The notes: generated by a model not told the origin, from the letters alone. Shown: positions 1 to 6,322, counted from the stretch's first letter. The stretch: 7,734 nucleotides of DNA from Bacillota bacterium (GCA_012841735.1 DUUE01000358.1:1-7734); one strand, 5' to 3'. Translations and numbers: made by a program.

Positions 1-1
1 G

Positions 2-916
2 GGGGTGGCCGGGGAGCTGGAGGAAATCCGGCTGCGGGCGGGACTACCTCTGCTGTTGCAGACGGGGCGGGGGGAATTTTTTGGCGGGGAGTGCGGGGTG
101 GCGGGGACGGCGGCGGCGGCGCTGCGCCTGACGGCGGCGGAGCTACAGCAGGTGCTTTTGGCTATGACGGAATTTTCCCTCTATGCGCGGGATGAGGAAT
201 TGCGGCGCGGCTATCTTGCCCTGCCCGGGGGACACAGGGCGGGTTTTGCCGGGCGGGCGGTGCTGGACGGCGGCAGCGTAAAGCTGCTGCGGGACATTAA
301 TGCGGTCAATATTCGCATCGCCCGTCAGATCAAAGGCGCGGCGCTGCCGCTTTTGCCCCATGTTTACTGCCGGAAGCAGAAGCGGGTCTACCATACGCTG
401 CTTGTCTCGGCGCCTCAGGCGGGAAAAACCACCATGATCCGGGACCTGGCCAGGCTGCTTTCCGACGGGGACGCCGAGGAGGGGCGCCCCGGGCTGAAAG
501 TAGGCATTGTGGATGAGCGGTCCGAAATTGCGGGCTGTTTCCGGGGCGAGCCGCAGCTTGATGTGGGGATGCGTACCGATGTGCTGGACGGCTGTCCCAA
601 GGCGGAAGGCATGATGATGCTGGTGCGCTCCATGTCGCCGCAGGTGCTGGTCACGGATGAGCTGGGGCGGCCGGAGGATGTGCGGGCGGTGGAGGAAGCC
701 GTCACCACGGGGGCCAGCGTGGTGACAACCGCCCACGGGCAAAATGCGGCGGAGCTCATAAAACGTCCCAGCCTGGCATATTTATTGGAAAATGCTTTTT
801 TTGAGCGGGTTGTTGTTCTGTCCAGGCGTCTTGGCCCCGGAACCATTGAGGCGGTATATGCGGGGGAGTCCGTCCGCAAATGGTGGCGCACGGAGGGTGT
901 GAGCAATGTGGGCTAA
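2..916 (+). CDS. spoIIIAA: Stage III sporulation protein AA, secretion-type ATPase (5' end cut by the window)
   Basis: Cytoplasmic ATPase of the VirB11/PilT/GspE-like class, thought to power assembly or operation of the SpoIIIA-SpoIIQ channel in the mother cell. Numbering from the GTG at 5: LEEIRLRAG near the N-terminus is the family's usual opening motif. A P-loop reads SAPQAGKTT (135-143), followed by RDLAR. GIVDERSEIAG (167-177) is characteristic of SpoIIIAA. A Walker B-like stretch VLVTDELG (214-221) and TTAHG (241-245) follow. The frame is open to the window edge, and family members normally carry about 25-35 residues before LEEIR, so the GTG at 5 is probably internal and the true start lies upstream. 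The first P-loop residue is Ser rather than the textbook Gly. The gene overlaps spoIIIAB by 11 nt, which suggests translational coupling. The identity is secure; the start is not visible. Confidence 0.96.
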   Translation, partial: GVAGELEEIRLRAGLPLLLQTGRGEFFGGECGVAGTAAAALRLTAAELQQVLLAMTEFSLYARDEELRRGYLALPGGHRAGFAGRAVLDGGSVKLLRDINAVNIRIARQIKGAALPLLPHVYCRKQKRVYHTLLVSAPQAGKTTMIRDLARLLSDGDAEEGRPGLKVGIVDERSEIAGCFRGEPQLDVGMRTDVLDGCPKAEGMMMLVRSMSPQVLVTDELGRPEDVRAVEEAVTTGASVVTTAHGQNAAELIKRPSLAYLLENAFFERVVVLSRRLGPGTIEAVYAGESVRKWWRTEGVSNVG

Positions 917-1433
917 AGTTTTCGGTGCCATGCTGATTGTATCCGCCACAGTCCTGTGGAGCAATGCGGAGATTGCCAAACTGCGCGGCCGTGTCAGGCA
1001 GCTGGAGGACTTTCGCCTGGCGCTGCGTTTACTGGCGGCGGAAGTGGGATATACGGCTACGCCGCTGCCGCGGGCCCTGGAGCAGGTAGCCTGCCGCATG
1101 GAAACGGAAGCAGTGCAATCTTTTTTTCTTTCTGTGGCCCGCCGGCTGCAGGGAGCGGCGGCCGCCGATGATGCGGGAGCGGCCTGGCTGGAGACAGTCC
1201 GGCACCTGCAAAACAGGTTGCAGCTGACGGCAAAAGACTGGACGGTGCTGTCCCGGACGGCCGCCGGCCTGGGCGGCCTGGGCAGGGAAGACCAGCTGAA
1301 ACAGTTGGGCGCCGCGGAGACGCAGCTGGCTGCCCATGCCACGGCGGCGGCCGCACAGGCGGCAGGGGGGGAAAAGATGTGGCGCTACCTGGGAGTGCTG
1401 ACAGGGATGGCTGTGGTGATCCTGCTGCTCTAG
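906..1433 (+). CDS. spoIIIAB: Stage III sporulation protein AB
   Basis: Membrane protein of 175 aa, close to the roughly 171 aa usual for the family, and related to the GspF/PilC platform proteins of type II secretion and type IV pili. It is inferred to be the inner-membrane platform that couples the AA ATPase to the channel. There is a hydrophobic N-terminal segment (about 3-19), an amphipathic, Ala-rich helical middle containing LRLLAAEVGYTATPLPRALEQ (the conserved 'L..E..Y..TPL..AL' signature, around 41-59), and a C-terminal membrane segment (about 159-175) ending in ILLL. The ATG at 906 lies inside the end of spoIIIAA. A GGAGG at 892-896 with 9-nt spacing supports this start. Position between AA and AC confirms the assignment. 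Confidence 0.94.
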   Translation: MWAKVFGAMLIVSATVLWSNAEIAKLRGRVRQLEDFRLALRLLAAEVGYTATPLPRALEQVACRMETEAVQSFFLSVARRLQGAAAADDAGAAWLETVRHLQNRLQLTAKDWTVLSRTAAGLGGLGREDQLKQLGAAETQLAAHATAAAAQAAGGEKMWRYLGVLTGMAVVILLL

Positions 1434-1459
1434 TGTGATTCCGGAAGGAGAGCGAAAGC

Positions 1460-1666
1460 ATGAACGGATTTAATGTTGATCTTATCTTCCGTATTGCAGG
1501 TATCGGGATTTTTATTTCCGTACTGAATATAGTCCTGAAACAGGCCGGGAAAGAGGAGCAGGCACAAATGCTGACCCTGGGCGGCGTAATTGTGGTGCTG
1601 TTAATGGTCATCCAGCTGATTAGCGAACTTTTCTCCAATATTAAAACCATTTTCAACCTCTATTAG
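1460..1666 (+). CDS. spoIIIAC: Stage III sporulation protein AC
   Basis: Small integral membrane protein of 68 aa, the same size as the Bacillus protein. It has two predicted membrane helices (about 7-26 and 38-58) with the polar loop KQAGKEEQAQ between them, which is typical of SpoIIIAC. AC and AD are related polytopic components of the mother-cell side of the SpoIIIA complex and have been compared with export-gate subunits of other secretion systems; their precise role is not settled. The start is clear: AAGGAG at 1445-1450 sits 9 nt before the ATG. The 26-nt gap after spoIIIAB holds only this ribosome binding site. Confidence 0.95.
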   Translation: MNGFNVDLIFRIAGIGIFISVLNIVLKQAGKEEQAQMLTLGGVIVVLLMVIQLISELFSNIKTIFNLY

Positions 1667-1701
1667 CCGCACGGGCGGAAGCACGGGAAAGGGAGAGATT
1701 A

Positions 1702-2088
1702 GTGGAGATCATCCAGATTGTGGCTTTTGCACTGATTGCCGCCTTTTTGTCACTGGTGCTGCGGGAGTATAAGCCTGTTTATGCCGTCATGGTGGCCGTG
1801 GTGGCGGGTGTTTTGATTTTCCTGCGTGTTGTGGCCTACTTGTCGGCGCTGATCTCTTACCTTGTGGAGATCACTTTGCAGACAAGTATCTCCCTGGTCT
1901 ACCTGAACACATTGCTGAAAATCATCGGCATTGCCTATATTGCCGAATTCGGTTCCCAAATCTGCCGTGATGCGGGTGAAAGCGTGATTGCCGGCAAGGT
2001 GGAGTTTGCCGGCAAACTGTTAATCCTGGTGCTGGCCATGCCGCTGCTTTCGGCCGTGCTGGAGACGATTCTCAAATTTGTGCCGTAG
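1702..2088 (+). CDS. spoIIIAD: Stage III sporulation protein AD
   Basis: Integral membrane protein of 128 aa (family about 130) with probable membrane helices near 4-20, 27-50, 65-85 and 104-122. The sequence is conserved in the family around IIGIAYIAEFGSQICRDAGE (74-93), where the few charged residues of an otherwise hydrophobic protein cluster. It is a component of the mother-cell SpoIIIA channel complex and is paired with SpoIIIAC in the operon. The start is a GTG, supported by AAAGGGAG at 1688-1695. The 35-nt gap after spoIIIAC shows no other signal. The stop is followed 7 nt later by the spoIIIAE ATG. Confidence 0.95.
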   Translation: MEIIQIVAFALIAAFLSLVLREYKPVYAVMVAVVAGVLIFLRVVAYLSALISYLVEITLQTSISLVYLNTLLKIIGIAYIAEFGSQICRDAGESVIAGKVEFAGKLLILVLAMPLLSAVLETILKFVP

Positions 2089-2095
2089 GTGTGTC

Positions 2096-3259
2096 ATGAA
2101 AAAAACTTTTGTGGTGTTGTGTGTTTTGTGGCTTGCCGTTGCCGGCGGCCGCCCGGCCCTGGCGGCAAGCCCGCAGGAGCTTGCCCGGCAGCAGCTGGAG
2201 CAGGTTGACCTTACGGAAATAGAAGCTTTCTGGCAGGAACTGCAGCAGGAGACGGGGGCGTACCTGCCCGACATGACTTTTGCCACCATCCTGGACTGGT
2301 TTCGCGGGGGACAAGAGGTCTCCCTGGGGGAAGTGTTCACCGGTCTGTGGCGATTTCTTTGGCGGGAACTTTATCTTAACCTGAACCTCCTGGGAAAGCT
2401 GCTTTTTCTGGCGGTGGTGGCGGCGCTTTTAAAAAACCTGGAAAAAGCTTTTGCCAATGAAAACATTGCCGACTTGACCCAGGCCATAGTCTATCTTGTC
2501 TTGATTGTGATTGCCATGCAAAGTTTTGGTGTGGCGGTGACCCTGGGGCGGGAAACAGTCGATAAAATGGCGGACTTGATCCTGGCGGTGATCCCGCTGC
2601 TTTTGGCGCTTTTGGCCGCCCTGGGCAGCCTGGCTTCGGCGGCCATTTTCCGCCCCCTCATTGTTTTTGCCGTGAATTTTTTTGCCTCCCTCACCCGGGA
2701 TGTGGTGTTTCCCCTCATTTACCTGACCACCATTCTTTCCATTGTCAATTATTTTTCGCCGCGCGTGACCGTCAGCAAGCTGGCCGACTTGCTGAAAAAT
2801 GTGGCCGTCTGGGGCATGGGGCTGTCCATGACCATCTTTGTCGGCCTCATGACTATTCACGGGGTCGCTTCCTCCGTGGGGGATGCCGTCACCATCCGCA
2901 CGGCCAAATTTGCCGCCGGCGCTTTTCTGCCCGTGGTGGGCGGCCTGCTCTCCGATGCGGTGGAAACGGTGGCGGGCGCCACCCTGATTTTAAAAAACAC
3001 AGTGCATGTGGCCGGCGTTTTTATCCTTTTTTTCCTGGTGATTTTCCCCCTGATTAAAATTCTGGCCCTGGTTTTTATTTATAAACTGGCGGCCGCCATC
3101 ATCCAGCCCCTGGGGAACACAAGCCTCTGTGATTCGCTTAATACCATGGGCAACTGCCTGGCCCTGGTGTTTGCGGCGGTGGCCGTGGTGAGCGTCATTT
3201 TCTATCTGGGCATTACCATTATTGCCGGCGCCGGCAACGCTTCTTTCATGTTAAGGTAG
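2096..3259 (+). CDS. spoIIIAE: Stage III sporulation protein AE
   Basis: Largest membrane component of the SpoIIIA complex, 387 aa from the ATG at 2096 (family about 390-400). It begins with a signal peptide (MKKTFVVLCVLWLAVAGG, probable cleavage after ALA at 21-23). A short polar domain follows (about 25-90), then a polytopic region with hydrophobic segments near 97-115, 128-147, 160-182, 204-222, 236-256, 306-338 and 354-378. The segment VTIRTAKFAAGAFLPVVGG (265-283) with DAVET is characteristic of the family. A longer reading from TTG at 2078 is possible, but it would overlap spoIIIAD and put six residues before the signal peptide, so the ATG is preferred. The upstream site TAGGTG (2086-2091) is modest, so translation is probably coupled to the end of spoIIIAD. 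Confidence 0.95.
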   Translation: MKKTFVVLCVLWLAVAGGRPALAASPQELARQQLEQVDLTEIEAFWQELQQETGAYLPDMTFATILDWFRGGQEVSLGEVFTGLWRFLWRELYLNLNLLGKLLFLAVVAALLKNLEKAFANENIADLTQAIVYLVLIVIAMQSFGVAVTLGRETVDKMADLILAVIPLLLALLAALGSLASAAIFRPLIVFAVNFFASLTRDVVFPLIYLTTILSIVNYFSPRVTVSKLADLLKNVAVWGMGLSMTIFVGLMTIHGVASSVGDAVTIRTAKFAAGAFLPVVGGLLSDAVETVAGATLILKNTVHVAGVFILFFLVIFPLIKILALVFIYKLAAAIIQPLGNTSLCDSLNTMGNCLALVFAAVAVVSVIFYLGITIIAGAGNASFMLR

Positions 3260-3264
3260 GTGGG

Positions 3265-3867
3265 ATGATGCTTGCCGTTCTTTCTGAGATGGTCCGCAAT
3301 CTCGTCATTCTCATCATCCTGGTGGCAGTCCTGGAACTGCTTTTGCCGCGCCGTGATTTCCGCCCTTTCGTCAATATGGTGGTGGGACTGGTGCTGATAC
3401 TGATGCTTTTGTCCCCGCTGCGTTCCCTGCCGGCGCTGTCGGCCCTGGAATTGCCCCTGCTGGAGATCAGGGAAGCCGTCGGCAAGGACGATGTGGCGGC
3501 AAAGCTGGCCATGCTGGAACAGGTTAACTGGGAGATGACTCTTGCCCGTTACCGGGAATTGATCAGGGATAAAATTACGGCACTGCTTTTGGCGGACGGC
3601 AAGGAACCGGTCACCCTGGAATTTACCCTGGAGGAGGATATCAACCACCCGAAATTCGGAACGCCCCGCAGGATTTATATCCTTGTCCGGGAAGAAGAGC
3701 AGCGCTCTGCCGGGATTGTAAAGCCGGTCGAAAAGGTGGAAATCGGCCCCGCTGCGGACAAGGGGGAGGCGCCTGCGGGCAGGCGCGCTCCCGGGCTGGA
3801 AAAAAGCATTGCGGAAGCCCTGGGGGTTTCGCCGCAGGTGGTGGAGGTGCGGCTGCTTGCGGAGTAA
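3265..3867 (+). CDS. spoIIIAF: Stage III sporulation protein AF
   Basis: Membrane-anchored channel component of 200 aa (family about 200). Two N-terminal membrane helices (about 12-28 and 36-52) flank the conserved LPRRDFRPFVNMVVGLVLI stretch. The soluble remainder faces the intermembrane space. Its C-terminal part, ending in the conserved EKSIAEALGVSPQVVEVRL (179-197), corresponds to the ring-building-type domain known for this protein. A Gly/Ala/Pro-rich linker lies around 160-178. Two in-frame ATGs (3265 and 3268) are both compatible with the AAGGTAGGTGGG stretch at 3253-3264 that spans the end of spoIIIAE. The second gives slightly better spacing and would shorten the protein by one residue. 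Confidence 0.93.
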   Translation: MMLAVLSEMVRNLVILIILVAVLELLLPRRDFRPFVNMVVGLVLILMLLSPLRSLPALSALELPLLEIREAVGKDDVAAKLAMLEQVNWEMTLARYRELIRDKITALLLADGKEPVTLEFTLEEDINHPKFGTPRRIYILVREEEQRSAGIVKPVEKVEIGPAADKGEAPAGRRAPGLEKSIAEALGVSPQVVEVRLLAE

Positions 3868-3869
3868 CA

Positions 3870-3895
3870 GCCGGAAGCTTCCCGGCGGGGCCGGG
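3870..3895 (+). other. Two overlapping, mutually exclusive hairpins in the spoIIIAF-AG gap
   Basis: The 54-66 nt gap between spoIIIAF and spoIIIAG is the longest inside the operon. GCCGGA...TCC(C)GGC (3870-3886) can fold as a short bulged stem. CCCGGC/GCCGGG (arms 3881-3886 and 3890-3895, GGG loop) forms a perfect 6-bp all-GC stem. They share 3881-3886, so only one can form at a time. No T-run follows, so neither looks like an intrinsic terminator. A role in mRNA processing or stability is only a guess. Confidence 0.35.
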
Positions 3896-3913
3896 TGAGG
3901 GGAGAAAGTGCTT

Positions 3914-3925
3914 AAGGAGGGGTGA
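3914..3925 (+). promoter_or_regulatory. Ribosome binding site that decides the spoIIIAG start
   Basis: AAGGAGGGGTGA is nearly the full anti-Shine-Dalgarno complement. It covers the GTG at 3922, which rules that codon out as the start and points to the ATG at 3934, 8 nt past the GGTGA end. Confidence 0.7.
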
Positions 3926-3933
3926 GACTGGAA

Positions 3934-4533
3934 ATGGCGGACGGTATCTGGCAGCGGATTACGGAATTTACAACGGGAAAAGGGGACAATAAAGGCAAGG
4001 GCAATATCCCAGCCTGGGTCATTATTGTCCTGATTGTCCTGGGAGTTTACTGCATGTATTTTCTCGCGTCTCCCGGCGGCAGGGAGGGGGCGGTGCCGCC
4101 GCAGGATACGGGCGGGGAGGATGAAGCCGGCGTCCCGGCGGCTTACAAGCTGCAGCTGGAAAGGGAACTGCGGCAGGTGCTTGAGGCTGTGGCCGGGGTG
4201 AAAGAAGTAAAGGTGATGGTTACCCTTGACAGCGGCCCGGTGTATGATTACCTGCAAAACGAGGAAAACACGCAGCGCACGACGGAGGAAGAAGACGGCG
4301 GCGGCGGCACCCGGCTGGTGGGCGAGAACACCGGCAGGGTGGAAGCCGTCATGTCTCAAAGCGGAGGCGGGCAGGAAGCGGTGGTCATCCGGGAATGGAC
4401 ACCGCGGGTTGCCGGTGTGTTGGTGACGGTGAAAGGCAGCGGCGGGAAGCAGCTGCTGGCCGATGTGACCCAGGCAGTGAGCTCCGCCCTGAACCTGCCG
4501 GTGCACCGGGTGAAGGTTCTGCCAATGGATTAA
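3934..4533 (+). CDS. spoIIIAG: Stage III sporulation protein AG, ring-forming channel protein
   Basis: Single-pass membrane protein (199 aa from the ATG at 3934) whose homologues assemble a large ring in the intermembrane space, using a ring-building motif shared with type III secretion and flagellar ring proteins. It has a short cytoplasmic N-terminus, a membrane helix at about 26-45 (IPAWVIIVLIVLGVYCMYFL), a Gly/Pro-rich linker (46-70), and the first half of the ring domain (ELRQVLEAVAGVKEVKVMVTLDS, 78-100). An insertion (101-147) contains a four-Gly run and acidic residues. The second half runs through VVIREWTPRVAGVLVTVKG to LNLPVHRVKVLPMD at the C-terminus. The GTG at 3922 would add four residues but lies within the ribosome binding site; CTG at 3928 is another possibility. 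The protein is shorter than the roughly 229 aa Bacillus homologue. Confidence 0.93.
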   Translation: MADGIWQRITEFTTGKGDNKGKGNIPAWVIIVLIVLGVYCMYFLASPGGREGAVPPQDTGGEDEAGVPAAYKLQLERELRQVLEAVAGVKEVKVMVTLDSGPVYDYLQNEENTQRTTEEEDGGGGTRLVGENTGRVEAVMSQSGGGQEAVVIREWTPRVAGVLVTVKGSGGKQLLADVTQAVSSALNLPVHRVKVLPMD

Positions 4534-4551
4534 CGTTTGGGAGGGAAAAAA

Positions 4552-5193
4552 ATGCATCTGGAAAAGCAAAGCAAAATTCTTATTGTCCTTGTATTGCTTG
4601 TGGCTGTGGCCGCCCTCTGGTATGTGAAACAGGACCGCCAGGGGCGGATTACCATCGGCAAACCGGAGGCGCCGGCGGCGGGAGCGGACCGGGAAGGAAC
4701 GGACGTCAACGCGGGGGGTGAGGAACAAAACCAAAATACTGCCGGCGGGGAGCCGGCCGGGGAAGAGACGGACGCTGCGGCTGCCGGTCCGGGACTGGAC
4801 CCGGAAAGCTGGGATCTGGAAAGCAGCCGGGACTTTTTTGTTGAATACCGCATGCAGCGGGAGCGCGTGCGGGCAAACGAAATTGAAATGCTGGAGCGGA
4901 TGATTGAAAACCCCAATATTTCCCCGGAAGGGAAGAAAAAAGCGGAGGCACAGCTGCTGTCCCTGACCGCCACCATGGAAGAAGAACTGCTGGTGGAGAA
5001 TATGCTGAAAGCACAGGGGTACAAGGATGTCATTATTTTTACGAAAGAGGGCCAGGCCAGCGTGGTGGTGCAGGCAGTGAAACTGAATGAAGAGCAGTTT
5101 TTGCAGATTGCGGAAACTGTCAGCAATGCCACGGGGGTAAGAATGGAAAATATTGCTGTCCTGGAACACGGCAGCATACCGGGCAAGGAATAA
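4552..5193 (+). CDS. spoIIIAH: Stage III sporulation protein AH, partner of SpoIIQ
   Basis: Mother-cell membrane protein (213 aa; Bacillus about 218) whose extracellular domain binds forespore SpoIIQ to zip the two membranes together during engulfment. Membrane helix at about 9-25 (ILIVLVLLVAVAALWYV). A low-complexity Gly/Ala/Glu-rich linker follows (36-80). Then comes a helical region beginning DFFVEYRMQRERVRANEIEML (94-114), the family's hallmark, and a YscJ/FliF-like ring-building domain (about 145-205) with ENMLKAQGYKDVIIF and ATGVRMENIAVLE. The ATG at 4552 has GGGAGGG (4539-4545) 6-7 nt upstream; an in-frame TTG at 4537 overlaps that site and is rejected. This is the last gene of the operon. 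I see no T-tailed hairpin after its stop. Confidence 0.95.
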   Translation: MHLEKQSKILIVLVLLVAVAALWYVKQDRQGRITIGKPEAPAAGADREGTDVNAGGEEQNQNTAGGEPAGEETDAAAAGPGLDPESWDLESSRDFFVEYRMQRERVRANEIEMLERMIENPNISPEGKKKAEAQLLSLTATMEEELLVENMLKAQGYKDVIIFTKEGQASVVVQAVKLNEEQFLQIAETVSNATGVRMENIAVLEHGSIPGKE

Positions 5194-5215
5194 GCTGTCC
5201 GGCACGGGCTGTACA

Positions 5216-5244
5216 TTGTGTTGGTGCCATTTCTCTGGTATAAT
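5216..5244 (+). promoter_or_regulatory. Vegetative-type (SigA-like) extended -10 promoter upstream of asp23
   Basis: A perfect TATAAT (5239-5244) is preceded by TGG, giving the extended -10 form TGnTATAAT. A weak -35, TTGTGT (5216-5221), lies 17 bp upstream. The site sits in a local AT-rich patch in a GC-rich window, between spoIIIAH and asp23. Transcription would be expected to start at about 5250-5252, giving a leader of about 37 nt before the TTG at 5288. This would separate asp23-amaP-DUF2273-nusB from the mother-cell-specific spoIIIA operon. No operator was recognised nearby. Confidence 0.75.
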
Positions 5245-5273
5245 ATAGAATGTTATAGCAAGAGCTGTAATGT

Positions 5274-5280
5274 GGGAGGT
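5274..5280 (+). promoter_or_regulatory. Ribosome binding site deciding the asp23 start (TTG)
   Basis: GGGAGGT lies 7 nt before TTG 5288. It overlaps or follows the alternative in-frame ATG (5270) and GTG (5279), so those two cannot be served by it. The leaderward ATG would have no site of its own. Confidence 0.7.
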
Positions 5281-5287
5281 GTATTCG

Positions 5288-5689
5288 TTGTCCGTACAGG
5301 AGGATATTATCCCGACTGAGCTGGGGAATATCAGGATTGCTGACGAAGTGGTAGCCATTATTGCCGGTATTGCCGCCTCGGAAGTGGAAGGCGTGGCCGG
5401 AATGAGCGGCGGTATTGCCGGCGGTATTGCCGATATGCTGGGAAAACGCAACCTGTCCAAAGGGATCAAAGTAGAAGTGGGAGACAAGCAGGCTGCCATT
5501 GATATTTTTGTGGTCGTCCGCTACGGCACCCGCATACCGGATGTGGCCTGGAAAATCCAGGAGCGGTGCAAACATGCGGTGGAATCCATGACCGGCCTGG
5601 AAGTAACAAGGATTAATGTCCATGTCCAGGGTGTCAGCTTTGATACAGGCAAGGCGGAAGACAGCGAAGAGGAGCTGCGTGTACGCTAA
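5288..5689 (+). CDS. Asp23/Gls24 family envelope stress response protein
   Basis: Small soluble protein (133 aa from TTG 5288) of the Asp23/Gls24 (DUF322) family, known in Staphylococcus as an abundant membrane-associated protein held by AmaP and linked to cell-envelope stress. The N-terminus LGNIRIADEVVAIIAGIAASEVEGVAGMSG is the classic family opening. It is followed by GGIAGGIADMLGKRNLSKGIKVEVGD (41-66), IDIFVVVRYGTRIPDVAWKIQE (71-92) and the C-terminal VTRINVHVQGVSF (106-118). The tail is acidic and charged. A TTG start is chosen because the only good ribosome binding site lies at 5274-5280; ATG 5270 would add six residues. Family members in Firmicutes often lie between accB/accC or spoIIIA and nusB; this gene is related to Bacillus YqhY. 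It is the first gene after the vegetative-type promoter. Confidence 0.93.
   Translation: MSVQEDIIPTELGNIRIADEVVAIIAGIAASEVEGVAGMSGGIAGGIADMLGKRNLSKGIKVEVGDKQAAIDIFVVVRYGTRIPDVAWKIQERCKHAVESMTGLEVTRINVHVQGVSFDTGKAEDSEEELRVR
5408..5431 (+). repeat. Perfect 12-bp tandem repeat inside asp23
   Basis: GGCGGTATTGCC occurs twice back to back (5408-5419 and 5420-5431), encoding GGIAGGIA in the Gly-rich loop after the first Asp23 helix. The reading frame is kept, and the loop is Gly-rich in relatives too, so this is probably a neutral in-frame duplication. Confidence 0.6.
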
Positions 5690-5695
5690 CGAGAA

Positions 5696-5719
5696 AAGCC
5701 CCTGTGCATGCAGGGGCTT
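5696..5719 (+). terminator. GC-rich hairpin after asp23, possible partial terminator or mRNA 3' stabiliser
   Basis: AAGCCCCTG (5696-5704) and CAGGGGCTT (5711-5719) form a perfect 9-bp stem with a 6-nt loop (TGCATG), starting 6 nt after the asp23 stop. On the plus strand the stem is followed by CACCCATTTCCC rather than a T-run. On the minus strand it is followed by TTTTCTCG. It is therefore a poor classical terminator for the plus strand. It could stabilise an asp23-only transcript or attenuate read-through into amaP. The hairpin is certain; its function is inferred. Confidence 0.5.
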
Positions 5720-5763
5720 CACCCATTTCCCGATCTTACGGCGCAAAGGAGTTGGAATAGCAA

Positions 5764-6300
5764 GTGAAAGCCCGTGAAAGACTATTGTTGATTTTGCTGG
5801 CCGTCATCGTGGGGGCGGTGGCCGTTGTTACGGGAGGTGCCGCCCTGAGGTGGATCCCGCTTTCCGTTTTGCGGACAAGCGTTGAGGCCGTTTCCGGCAG
5901 CGTGGAGTATGCCATCCTGTCCATTCTGCTTTTGGCCTTTGCCGTCTTTTTCCTCTTAAGCAGTATCCGGACAGGCGGGGAAAATGTGCAGACCATTGTG
6001 CAGATGGGGCCGCTGGGTGAAGTCAGGGTCAGCTTTAAAGCGGTGGAAAACCTGGTGTTAAAGGCGGCACGCGGCAGCAAGGGCGTGCAGGAAGTGAAAA
6101 CACGCATCCAGAATACGGAACGTGGCCTGGTGATTTATCTCCGTGCCGTCTCCGCCCCTGACCAGAATATCCCGCAGGTAACCGCCGAACTGCAGCAACT
6201 GGTGAAGAATTACGTGGAGGAATCCACCGGCGTCACTGTGGCGGAAATTAAAGTGTTAATTGAAAATGTGGCCGGTGACATGATCAAGGCGGCTCGTTAA
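5764..6300 (+). CDS. amaP: Alkaline shock response membrane anchor protein AmaP
   Basis: Membrane protein of 178 aa that in Staphylococcus anchors Asp23 to the cytoplasmic membrane. Two N-terminal membrane helices (about 7-27 and 47-67) form a hairpin that places both the short N-terminus and the C-terminal domain in the cytoplasm. The soluble part (about 78-172), with GEVRVSFKAVENLVLKAARG and GVTVAEIKVLIENV, resembles the Asp23 fold itself, as is usual in this family. The start is a GTG with AAAGGAG at 5745-5751; the 12-nt spacing is long. It lies between asp23 and the DUF2273 gene, the standard order of the module. It has no promoter of its own that I can see, so it probably depends on read-through past the hairpin after asp23. 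Confidence 0.88.
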   Translation: MKARERLLLILLAVIVGAVAVVTGGAALRWIPLSVLRTSVEAVSGSVEYAILSILLLAFAVFFLLSSIRTGGENVQTIVQMGPLGEVRVSFKAVENLVLKAARGSKGVQEVKTRIQNTERGLVIYLRAVSAPDQNIPQVTAELQQLVKNYVEESTGVTVAEIKVLIENVAGDMIKAAR

Positions 6301-6322
6301 CGAACCGAAGGAAGGTGTGGAC

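Noticed and set aside
143..906. Two minus-strand open frames opposite spoIIIAA
   Set aside because: They are shadows of a strongly conserved coding gene, with compositionally odd translations and no ribosome binding site or homology.
1266..1290. Short direct repeat GGCCTGGGC in spoIIIAB
   Set aside because: Two 9-bp copies encode a Gly-Leu repeat in coding sequence. This is expected by chance in GC-rich DNA and has no sign of function.
5194..5215. Terminator for the spoIIIA operon (CCGGCACGG region)
   Set aside because: Only a 3-bp stem can form and no T-run follows, so it cannot be supported as an intrinsic terminator.
5221..5244. TTGGTG as the -35 box of the asp23 promoter
   Set aside because: Its distance to TATAAT is only 12 bp. 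TTGTGT at 5216 gives 17 bp, and the extended -10 lessens the need for a strong -35.
3202..5499. Very long (765-codon) open reading frame on the minus strand opposite spoIIIAF, AG and AH
   Set aside because: AF, AG and AH all lie in the same frame, and the antisense codons are exact reverse complements of their codons. The antisense frame stays open simply because these GC-rich genes avoid TTA, CTA and TCA. The translated product is His/Arg/Pro-rich with no recognisable domain.
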